64,000 bases of DNA, from NCBI RefSeq assembly GCF_038396785.1, contig NZ_CP151087.1, positions 5,270,001 to 5,334,000 on the forward strand, written 5' to 3'. Shown here in pieces: positions 10,022-17,862 of the stretch; the first letter of the stretch is position 1, and the number at the start of each line of letters is the position of its first letter. The notes below the pieces were generated by a model that saw only the letters and a program-made list of their open reading frames with translations, did not search any database and was not told the DNA's origin. Made by a program: the position numbers and the translations under genes. The stretch comes from Sphingobacterium thalpophilum (GTDB lineage Bacteria; Bacteroidota; Bacteroidia; Sphingobacteriales; Sphingobacteriaceae).

Positions 10022-13000
10022 ATGATACGAACTTTAGTGGTATTCACCTGGATGATGCTGACGTTTTTTTCTTATGGACAAAGCCAGCCTGTAACTTTTC
10101 AACGCTATTCTTCAAAGGATGGACTTTCTTCCAATACAATCTATAGTATCTACCGCGATAGTTATGGTTTTCTTTGGCTAGGAACAGAAGATGGGCTTAA
10201 TCGCTTCGACGGACGTCATTACAATGTCTACCGCTATGATGCCAACAAAGAGAATAGTTTAATGGCAAACCATATTTCGGCTTTATGTGAAGACATGAAG
10301 GGAAGAATATGGATCGGTACAAATGGAGGGGGATTAAGTTATTATGATCGGGAAGCTGACCGGATCAGGTCGTACAATCTTACCCCTGATGGTAAATGGC
10401 TCAGTACCGCTATTAATGCGATCGATAAGGATGCAAGTGGAAATATCTGGATCGCTTCCTATGGTGCTTTGTATATTTTGGACGTCAATGATCTACAAAA
10501 GAGAATGGATCCAACTTATCGACGTATTGTAGAAGCTTTTGCCGGTAAAGTAACGGGCAGTGTTTTTCGTGACCGTAAGAACAACATGTGGGTGTCATCA
10601 GAGAATGGCATATTCCGCATATCAGCAGACCTAAAGACCATAAAACGTTTTGAAGTTCTTTCGGAAAAGGAAGGATATGGAAATGGAATTGAAATTAGTT
10701 CCATTGTTGAAGATGATCAGGGCCGTATCTGGGTCGGATCTATGCTTGGCCTTAAATATTTGAATCCGGGCGATTCGCAGTTCAATAAATTCAGCGCAGG
10801 AGAAGGGAAAGGAGCTTTAAGCAGCCCCCGCATTTACACCTTATGTTACAATCAAAAGCAAGACTTATGGATCGGAACGGACAAGGGTCTTGATGTGCTT
10901 AATACCAGGGATTTAACAATTCGGACCTTTAAGCCGGATCCAAGTAATGTTCATAGTCTTTCTCATAAATCGATACGATCTATTTTTGTCGATAATAGCG
11001 GAATTTACTGGATAGGTACCTTTCAGGGAGGGCTAAATAAATTCGATACCAATTTAAGCCAATTTAGATTAAAAAGTTTAGATTTTCTGGAGGGTATGAC
11101 CGGTGACCCAGCTATAGTAACTTCTTTCGCGGCTTATCAAAATAAGATTTTTTTGGGCGTTGATGGTGGTGGTATCTGGAGATATGACCGATCGACAGAT
11201 AGACTGTCGTCTGTTGAACTTTCGGCCAACTTACCTAAAGATCTAACGGTGTTGACTTTGGAAAGAAAACTCGATCAGCTTTGGATCGGTACCTATCAGC
11301 AAGGGGTTATCTGTTATGATCTGCTTAATGGAAACCTAAAAAGATATACTGTTGGTAACAGGGAAGATAATTTGAATAATAACGATATTTTTTGTTTAAA
11401 AGTAGATTTTCGGGGGAATACCTGGGTTGGGACGAATGGCGGCGGCGTGAACATCATTCAAAAAGGAAGCGCTATCGTCAAAAAATACAAGCGGGAAGAG
11501 CACTCAAACGATGGAATAGAGCTACCTGGAAATTTTATACGTGCGCTAGCGGAGGATCAGGAACATAATATGTGGATAGGAACTTACGGCTCGGGCCTGG
11601 TGATGTATGATCCTTTAAAACAACAGACTACACTGTATGATAAAGTAAAAAATAAGCTTCCAAGCAATTATATATTAGCCGTGCATACGGATAAAAATGG
11701 AAATTTATGGGTTGGAACAAATGGCAATGGAGTAGGTTTGCTGCGAAAAGGGAAAACACTATTTGAGACACTTTCTGAGAAAGATGGATTAGTGAATGGT
11801 GCTATTCAGAGTATTATCGAGGACGATAAAGGGAGGATCTGGTTTTCAACAAACAAAGGATTGAGTTGTTATTCTCCGGTGCAAAATAAGTTCAAAAACT
11901 ATTCTAATGCTGTGGGATTGCAAGAAGGTGCTTTTATGCTCGGTGCGTCATTAAAAACGGACGATGGAGAAATTTATTTTGGTGGGCAGAAAGGGTTTAA
12001 CCATTTTTATCCGGCTCATTTAAAAACAAATGGCAATCCTGCGAAGGTCGCACTGACGGATTTAAAAATTGACAATGTGATCGTTCAGCCCACGGAGAAG
12101 GGGCCAATACAGCAGTCGCTGTTGACTGCCGATCGCATCAACCTGAAATATAAACAAAATTTTTCAATTTCTTTCGCTGCGCTAAATCTAACTGTACCTG
12201 AGGATAACCAATACGAGTACCGACTTGTCGGCTTTGACAAAAATTGGATTCGAAATGGAAAGGAAAATAGTGCCTATTATACAAATTTGGATCCGGGAGA
12301 TTATGTTTTTGAGGTTCGCGCAAGCAACAACGACGGTATTTGGAACAAGGAAATCAAATCGATTGCGATACACGTTGCTCCACCGTTTTGGCGCACCATT
12401 TATGCTTATCTATTTTATGTGCTAGCAGTATTGGGCGGCCTGCTGTGGATCAGACATCGCGGGATTCAAAAGTTAAAACAAAAATTTGCGATTGAACAAG
12501 AGCGTATCCAGGCGAAGCAGCTCATTGAACAGCAAAAGAGAGATGCCGAGACAAAGCATCAAATAGATGCAATGAAAATCCGATTCTTAACAAATTTAAG
12601 TCATGAATTCCGAACCCCAATCTCTTTAATCACAGGGCCCGTGGATGCTTTGATTGCCAAAAATAAAGATAGCAAACTGGGCGATCAACTAAATTTGGTA
12701 AGCCGTAACGCGCGGCGGCTTTTAAATTTGGTCAACCAATTACTAGATTTTCGTAAAATGGAATACCATGAATTGAAAGTGCAGGATGAAGATGGTGAAT
12801 TGGTATCTTTTGTACAGGAAGTATACCGTTCATTTCAGGATATGGCGCTGCAAAAAGGTATCGATTATTCTTTTTTTCCATGCCAGGAAAAATTGTATTG
12901 CCGTTTTGACCGAAATAAGGTTGAGCGCATTCTATTTAATTTAATCTATAACGCTTTTAAATTTACCAAAAAGGGTGGGGATATCGCTGTAAGTATATCC

Positions 13001-14098
13001 TCTATAAGCCTTGTCGACAAGAAACTGCATGTTTCCCTTGAAGTGCGCGATACTGGTATCGGAATTCCCGAGCAATTGCAACAATCGATATTTGAGAGTT
13101 TTTTTCAGCATGATACTGAGGGCAAGGTGGCAAGTCAGGGTTCAGGTATTGGACTGTCAATTGCACAGTCATTTGTTCAGATGTACCATGGCGAGATTTC
13201 GGTTAGCAGTCAACCCGACAGCGGAAGTACCTTTAAATTTGATCTATGGCTGGATCAAGCTGAGTCGGTATATGAGGGAGGGGTTGAACCAGAAGTAGTT
13301 ACGGAGATACAACCTGTGGAGCTTAGACAGTGCCCGCTTGTGTTGATTATTGAAGATGATGAAGATTTTAGATATTACCTCAGCGAGTCTTTAAAGGAGT
13401 ATTATCAGATTATCGAGGCTACTAACGGAAAGGATGGCTGGCAAAAAGCACTTTTTCATCACCCTGACCTTGTGGTGAGCGATGTTCAGATGCCATATAT
13501 GAATGGTATGGAATTTTCACAGAAGCTGGCGCAGGATAAACGGACAAAACATATTCCTGTTGTACTGCTGACGGCCTCACAGGTCGACAATGGTCTTGTT
13601 TGCGGGCTTGAATCGGGTGCGGTTGGATATCTGACCAAACCTTTTGATATGGATGTACTGGTAGCGAAGGTTAACAGTTTGCTTCAGCTGAATCAGGCGT
13701 TCAAGGAAGTCTATAGTAAACAGGTATCTATTGTAGCTCCCGAAATGACGATTAAGTCCGAAAAAGATAAATTTTTACAAAAAGTGCTCAAATATGTGCA
13801 CGATAATATCGATAATCCACAACTTTCGGTAGAAGCGCTGAGTGCCCACACCTCGATGAGCCGAGCCTCCCTATACAATAAGTTGCTGGAACTTACGGGA
13901 ATGTCACCTGTAGATTTTATACGCTCGGTAAAACTAGAAAAGGCTGCAGGCTTGCTTGAAAAAAGTGATAAGTCCATTTCTGAAATTGCTTACGAGACGG
14001 GATTTGCCAATCCAAACTATTTTACAAAAGTCTTTAAAGCGAAATATCAAATGACACCAAGTGAATATATCCAATTGCAAAAAAGCACATCCGTGTAA
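10022..14098 (+). CDS. Hybrid two-component system sensor histidine kinase/response regulator (HTCS)
   Basis: One-protein signalling system that senses a glycan breakdown product in the periplasm and binds DNA in the cytoplasm. I start at ATG 10022 (MIRTLVVFTWMMLTFFSYGQ, a signal peptide) rather than an upstream TTG. Order over about 1358 aa: two-component-regulator propeller repeats with IWIGT/LWVGT motifs (about 25-690), Y_Y_Y domain (about 715-785), transmembrane helix (about 795-815), HisKA with LSHEFRTP (His about 861), HATPase with DTGIGIP and GSGIGLS, receiver domain with VVSDVQMP (Asp about 1154), AraC-type HTH (about 1260-1355). All catalytic residues are present. It is divergent from susC and heads the plus-strand catabolic genes, so it is the likely activator of the locus. 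Confidence 0.96.
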   Translation: MIRTLVVFTWMMLTFFSYGQSQPVTFQRYSSKDGLSSNTIYSIYRDSYGFLWLGTEDGLNRFDGRHYNVYRYDANKENSLMANHISALCEDMKGRIWIGTNGGGLSYYDREADRIRSYNLTPDGKWLSTAINAIDKDASGNIWIASYGALYILDVNDLQKRMDPTYRRIVEAFAGKVTGSVFRDRKNNMWVSSENGIFRISADLKTIKRFEVLSEKEGYGNGIEISSIVEDDQGRIWVGSMLGLKYLNPGDSQFNKFSAGEGKGALSSPRIYTLCYNQKQDLWIGTDKGLDVLNTRDLTIRTFKPDPSNVHSLSHKSIRSIFVDNSGIYWIGTFQGGLNKFDTNLSQFRLKSLDFLEGMTGDPAIVTSFAAYQNKIFLGVDGGGIWRYDRSTDRLSSVELSANLPKDLTVLTLERKLDQLWIGTYQQGVICYDLLNGNLKRYTVGNREDNLNNNDIFCLKVDFRGNTWVGTNGGGVNIIQKGSAIVKKYKREEHSNDGIELPGNFIRALAEDQEHNMWIGTYGSGLVMYDPLKQQTTLYDKVKNKLPSNYILAVHTDKNGNLWVGTNGNGVGLLRKGKTLFETLSEKDGLVNGAIQSIIEDDKGRIWFSTNKGLSCYSPVQNKFKNYSNAVGLQEGAFMLGASLKTDDGEIYFGGQKGFNHFYPAHLKTNGNPAKVALTDLKIDNVIVQPTEKGPIQQSLLTADRINLKYKQNFSISFAALNLTVPEDNQYEYRLVGFDKNWIRNGKENSAYYTNLDPGDYVFEVRASNNDGIWNKEIKSIAIHVAPPFWRTIYAYLFYVLAVLGGLLWIRHRGIQKLKQKFAIEQERIQAKQLIEQQKRDAETKHQIDAMKIRFLTNLSHEFRTPISLITGPVDALIAKNKDSKLGDQLNLVSRNARRLLNLVNQLLDFRKMEYHELKVQDEDGELVSFVQEVYRSFQDMALQKGIDYSFFPCQEKLYCRFDRNKVERILFNLIYNAFKFTKKGGDIAVSISSISLVDKKLHVSLEVRDTGIGIPEQLQQSIFESFFQHDTEGKVASQGSGIGLSIAQSFVQMYHGEISVSSQPDSGSTFKFDLWLDQAESVYEGGVEPEVVTEIQPVELRQCPLVLIIEDDEDFRYYLSESLKEYYQIIEATNGKDGWQKALFHHPDLVVSDVQMPYMNGMEFSQKLAQDKRTKHIPVVLLTASQVDNGLVCGLESGAVGYLTKPFDMDVLVAKVNSLLQLNQAFKEVYSKQVSIVAPEMTIKSEKDKFLQKVLKYVHDNIDNPQLSVEALSAHTSMSRASLYNKLLELTGMSPVDFIRSVKLEKAAGLLEKSDKSISEIAYETGFANPNYFTKVFKAKYQMTPSEYIQLQKSTSV

Positions 14099-14146
14099 TA
14101 AGCACAAAATTGTTGTTTAAAAAGGTTGTTTTAGATCAGTTTTTTG

Positions 14147-14188
14147 GAAGGGTAATCTGTTTTAAACATTTTTACCCTTCTTTTTTTT
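14147..14188 (+). terminator. Intrinsic terminator after the HTCS gene
   Basis: GAAGGGTAA (14147-14155) pairs perfectly with TTACCCTTC (14172-14180) and is followed by eight T. It separates the regulator from the transaldolase operon. Confidence 0.85.
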
Positions 14189-14219
14189 ATTTGTTGCAAT
14201 CCTATCTGGTTGAAAACTA

Positions 14220-14227
14220 TAGTTTTG
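14220..14227 (+). promoter_or_regulatory. Putative -7 box (TAGTTTTG) for the transaldolase operon
   Basis: Matches the Bacteroidota TAnnTTTG consensus 54 bases before the fsa start and just after the HTCS terminator. A TTG lies 23 bases upstream (14194-14196), slightly long spacing for a -33 element. Confidence 0.45.
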
Positions 14228-14281
14228 CCTTATAACCAATCGCTAGAGATCTAGCGAATACAAAACTAATCAACTAAAAAA

Positions 14282-14950
14282 ATGAAATTTTTTATCGATA
14301 CAGCAAGTCTCACTGAGATTCGTATGGCTCAAAATTTAGGTGTCCTAGATGGAGTGACGACCAATCCTTCGCTCATGGCCAAAGAGGGCATTACAGGAAC
14401 AACTCATGTACATGCCCATTACAAAGCTATCTGTGATATTGTGGAGGGTGATGTCAGTGCTGAAGTGATTTCGACTGATTTTAACGGGATGATTGACGAA
14501 GGTTTGCTCTTAGCGGCCTTAGACAATAAGATTGTTGTTAAGGTTCCGATGACTGAAGACGGCATTAAAGCGATTAAATATTTTAGTACAAAGCAAATTA
14601 AAACCAACTGCACCCTGGTATTTTCTGCCGGGCAAGCACTCTTGGCCGCGAAAGCTGGAGCTACTTATGTGTCGCCTTTCGTGGGCAGGCTTGATGATAT
14701 ATCTGTTGATGGATTGGCGCTGATCCGTGAAATACGGACCATTTATGATAATTATGCTTTTGAAACCCAAATTCTTGCGGCTTCGGTACGTCATAGTGCG
14801 CATATACTAGGTTGTGCCAAGATTGGTGCGGATGTTATGACGGGACCTTTGCAGGCGATCTTCTCCCTTTTAAAACATCCGCTGACGGACAGTGGGCTCG
14901 CTCAATTTTTAGCTGATCATAAACGCGTTGCTGCACAAAGTAACAATTGA
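14282..14950 (+). CDS. fsa: FSA/TalC-type transaldolase
   Basis: Small class I aldolase of 222 aa, the length of the fructose-6-phosphate aldolase/TalC/MipB group. The N-terminus MKFFIDTASLTEIRMAQNLG, the segment DGVTTNPSLMAKEG and the Schiff-base lysine in NKIVVKVPMTEDG are the group's motifs. It either transfers dihydroxyacetone between sugar phosphates (transaldolase) or cleaves fructose-6-phosphate; sequence alone does not decide. It precedes a split transketolase, and its end abuts that gene. With transketolase it would process pentose phosphates released from xylan, which explains its place in this locus. Cytoplasmic. Confidence 0.93.
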   Translation: MKFFIDTASLTEIRMAQNLGVLDGVTTNPSLMAKEGITGTTHVHAHYKAICDIVEGDVSAEVISTDFNGMIDEGLLLAALDNKIVVKVPMTEDGIKAIKYFSTKQIKTNCTLVFSAGQALLAAKAGATYVSPFVGRLDDISVDGLALIREIRTIYDNYAFETQILAASVRHSAHILGCAKIGADVMTGPLQAIFSLLKHPLTDSGLAQFLADHKRVAAQSNN

Positions 14951-14951
14951 G

Positions 14952-15815
14952 ATGGTCATGACAAAACATAGTATACATAATTTAGAAGCGATTGTTAAGC
15001 AAGTCCGAAGGGATATACTCCGCATGGTACATGGTTGCCAGTCGGGGCATCCGGGAGGATCGTTGGGTTGTACTGAATTGTTGGTCTCTTTGTACTTCGA
15101 GTTGATGCAGCGAAACGATCATTTTGACTTGAATGGTATGGGGGAAGATCTGTTTTTCCTTTCCAATGGTCATATCTCTCCGGTATTTTATAGTGTGTTG
15201 GCGCGATCGGGGTATTTTCCAATCGATGAACTTGCTACTTTCAGAAAACTCAACTCACGGTTGCAGGGACATCCGACAACACATGAAGGACTGCCAGGTA
15301 TCCGGGTCGCTTCGGGATCCTTGGGACAAGGGCTTTCTGTCGCTATTGGCGCTGCTCAAGGAAAAAAACTAAATAAGGATAACCGCTTTGTTTATGTGCT
15401 GATGGGCGATGGTGAATTGCAGGAAGGGCAGGTATGGGAAGCGGCCATGTATGCAGCCCACAACGAAATGGACAATTTGATTGCTATTGTAGATTACAAT
15501 GGTGCGCAGATTGATGGTGCTACCAATGATGTCCTTTCGCTGGGCGACCTACCTCGCAAATGGATGGCATTTGGCTGGAAGGTTATTGAGATTATGCGTG
15601 GTAATGATATTAGTTCTGTGATTTCAGGACTTCAAAAGGCTCAGGCTTCAACCGGAGTTGGCTTGCCAGTAATGGTGTTGCTCCATACGGAAATGGGTAA
15701 TGGCGTCGATTTTATGATGGGCTCGCATAAATGGCATGGCATAGCGCCCAGCGATGAGCAACTAAGTTTGGCCTTAAACCAGAATGCAGAAACATTGGGA
15801 GATTATATTGCCTAA
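14952..15815 (+). CDS. Transketolase, N-terminal (TPP-binding) subunit
   Basis: About 287 aa. This is the first half of a split transketolase. The thiamine-diphosphate motif GDGELQEGQVWEA...VDYNG is intact, as is SGHPGGSLG-like QSGHPGGSLGCTE near the N-terminus. I start at ATG 14952 just after the transaldolase stop; ATG 14958 is equally possible, while a TTG at 14928 would overlap fsa. It must pair with the subunit encoded 28 bases downstream. Together they exchange two-carbon units between xylulose-5-phosphate and ribose- or erythrose-phosphate in the non-oxidative pentose phosphate pathway, the entry route for xylose and arabinose carbon. Confidence 0.94.
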   Translation: MVMTKHSIHNLEAIVKQVRRDILRMVHGCQSGHPGGSLGCTELLVSLYFELMQRNDHFDLNGMGEDLFFLSNGHISPVFYSVLARSGYFPIDELATFRKLNSRLQGHPTTHEGLPGIRVASGSLGQGLSVAIGAAQGKKLNKDNRFVYVLMGDGELQEGQVWEAAMYAAHNEMDNLIAIVDYNGAQIDGATNDVLSLGDLPRKWMAFGWKVIEIMRGNDISSVISGLQKAQASTGVGLPVMVLLHTEMGNGVDFMMGSHKWHGIAPSDEQLSLALNQNAETLGDYIA

Positions 15816-15843
15816 TCGTAGGGTGATTTTGAAATAGATAAAC

Positions 15844-16806
15844 ATGAAAAAATATACATACACAGAATCGAAAGACACACGTTCTGGATTTGGAGCCGGT
15901 TTGCTGGAAGCGGGAAAGGAAGACGAAAATGTGGTTGCACTCTGTGCAGACCTGATCGGTTCCCTCAAAATGAACGATTTCATCAACGCCTTTCCGGAGC
16001 GTTTCTTTCAGATCGGCATTGCCGAAGCAAATATGATGGGTATTGCGGCTGGACTTACCATTGGTGGAAAAATACCGTTTACAGGTACATTTGCCAATTT
16101 TTCAACGGGTCGGGTATATGATCAGATCCGACAGTCTATCGCCTATTCAGATAAAAATGTGAAAATCGCAGCTTCGCATGCCGGCCTTACATTGGGTGAA
16201 GATGGAGCGACCCATCAGATATTGGAAGATATTGGATTGATGAAAATGCTTCCGGGCATGACAGTTATTAACCCTTGCGATTATAATCAGACGAAGGCTG
16301 CAACCCTAGCAGCCGCCAAACACAAAGGGCCGGTCTATCTGCGGTTTGGACGACCTGTAGTACCGGTTTTCACGCCGGAAGATCAGGAATTTGTGATCGG
16401 TGAAGCCGTGATGCTCAACCCGGGTAATGCAGTGACCATTTTGGCAACAGGGCATCTCGTTTGGGAAGCTATACGTGCGGGGGAAGAATTGGAAACATTG
16501 GGTATTGATGCCGAAATCATTAATATCCATACCATCAAACCCCTAGACGAGAAAGCGGTACTGACTTCTGTCGCTAAGACGGGCTGCGTTGTTACAGCCG
16601 AAGAACATAACCGTATCGGTGGACTCGGAGATAGTGTCGCACAACTGTTAGCAAAACAATTGCCTACTCCGCAAGAGTATGTGGCTGTAAACGACAGTTT
16701 CGGTGAATCGGGACCGCCAAGTGCGCTGATGGATAAATATGGCCTAAACGCCGACGCTATTGTAGCTGCGGTGTTAAGAGTACTAAAAAGGAAAGTGGCG
16801 ACCTAA
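15844..16806 (+). CDS. Transketolase, C-terminal subunit
   Basis: 320 aa, the second half of the split transketolase, covering the pyrimidine-binding and C-terminal domains. The catalytic glutamate that activates the thiamine cofactor lies in QIGIAEANMMGIAAGL, and HAGLTLGEDGATHQ is the conserved loop. The C-terminal domain follows with TAEEHNRIGGLG. It is in an operon with fsa and the N-terminal subunit. Such split enzymes are common outside the core pathway copy. Its location inside a xylan locus suggests an inducible, dedicated copy for pentose flux (inference). Confidence 0.94.
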   Translation: MKKYTYTESKDTRSGFGAGLLEAGKEDENVVALCADLIGSLKMNDFINAFPERFFQIGIAEANMMGIAAGLTIGGKIPFTGTFANFSTGRVYDQIRQSIAYSDKNVKIAASHAGLTLGEDGATHQILEDIGLMKMLPGMTVINPCDYNQTKAATLAAAKHKGPVYLRFGRPVVPVFTPEDQEFVIGEAVMLNPGNAVTILATGHLVWEAIRAGEELETLGIDAEIINIHTIKPLDEKAVLTSVAKTGCVVTAEEHNRIGGLGDSVAQLLAKQLPTPQEYVAVNDSFGESGPPSALMDKYGLNADAIVAAVLRVLKRKVAT

Positions 16807-16919
16807 TTGCCATGGGCTATTGTTCTATTATGAAATTAGGCAACTGTTTCTAGATTGGATGTGCGCTGTTGCTTTTATCGGTTGCTTACCTAAAATTGAT
16901 GTACTGTTAAACCAATTAT

Positions 16920-17756
16920 ATGATGAGAAAAATGATCTACACGTTATTGTGCGTGTTTTCTGTCAGCTTAATCGCTCGGGCGCAGCAGGCTGCTCCACAG
17001 GAATTCGATGTGGAGCGAAAATTGGCGTCCACTGGAAAAATCGACTCCGTAGTTTATCCTTCGAAAACTGTAGGGGTTACTAGGAAAGCCTTAATCTATA
17101 CGCCGCCGGGATATAGTACCGCAAAAAAATACCCTGTACTGTACCTGCTGCATGGAATCGGCGGTGATGAACAGGAATGGTTCAGACATGGAAACCCGCA
17201 GGTTATTTTCGATAACCTGTATGCGGAAGGAAAAATGGAACCCATGCTGGTGATCATGCCTAATGGCCGTGCCATGGAAGATGACCGTGCTGCTGGAAAT
17301 GTGATGGCACCGGATCGGGTAGCGGCGTTTTCAACTTTTGAAAAAGATCTGCTCAATGACCTGATTCCATTTGTTGAAAAGCAGTTTCCCGTTATCAAGG
17401 ATCGTGAACACCGCGCGATTTTTGGGCTGTCTATGGGAGGAGGCCAGGCGCTGAATTTTGGTCTGGGCCATATGGATACTTTCGCCTGGGTAGGGGGCTT
17501 TTCTTCTGCGCCCAACACCAAGATGCCACAGGAATTACTGCCTGTTCCAAAAGAAGCTAAAGATAGCCTAAAAATGCTGTGGATCTCCTGTGGTGACCAG
17601 GATGGTTTGCTCAATATCAGTAAGCGTACACATGAGTACCTTTCGGAGCACGAAGTGCCACATATTTACTATCTGGAGTCGGGCGGGCATGATTTTAACG
17701 TATGGAGAAATGATCTCTATAATGTCTCGCAATTGTTATTTAAGGATAAGAAATAA
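16920..17756 (+). CDS. CE1-like alpha/beta-hydrolase esterase, exported
   Basis: 278 aa with a signal peptide (MMRKMIYTLLCVFSVSLIARAQ). The esterase-D/feruloyl-esterase fold is shown by KYPVLYLLHGIGGDEQEW, the nucleophile elbow GLSMGGG (Ser about 171) and the C-terminal SGGHDFNVW carrying the catalytic His. The family removes acetyl or feruloyl groups from xylan side chains or arabinose branches, and its site between transketolase and a GH95 gene in a xylan locus fits that. Which ester it cuts cannot be read from the sequence. Periplasmic. The start at 16920 or 16923 is not decided. Confidence 0.9.
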   Translation: MMRKMIYTLLCVFSVSLIARAQQAAPQEFDVERKLASTGKIDSVVYPSKTVGVTRKALIYTPPGYSTAKKYPVLYLLHGIGGDEQEWFRHGNPQVIFDNLYAEGKMEPMLVIMPNGRAMEDDRAAGNVMAPDRVAAFSTFEKDLLNDLIPFVEKQFPVIKDREHRAIFGLSMGGGQALNFGLGHMDTFAWVGGFSSAPNTKMPQELLPVPKEAKDSLKMLWISCGDQDGLLNISKRTHEYLSEHEVPHIYYLESGGHDFNVWRNDLYNVSQLLFKDKK

Positions 17757-17862
17757 AAGACCTTAATAAGTTGATCATAGCAATAAACTATTCGACGGTT
17801 TGCCTTGGTCTATCTTACAATGAGTTTGTTGGTCCTCTGCATTAATCCCGAAACTGCAAAAA

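Noticed and set aside
16820..17083. Short plus-strand open frame before and within the CE1-like esterase
   Set aside because: It overlaps the start of the clearly coding esterase in another frame and has no family features.
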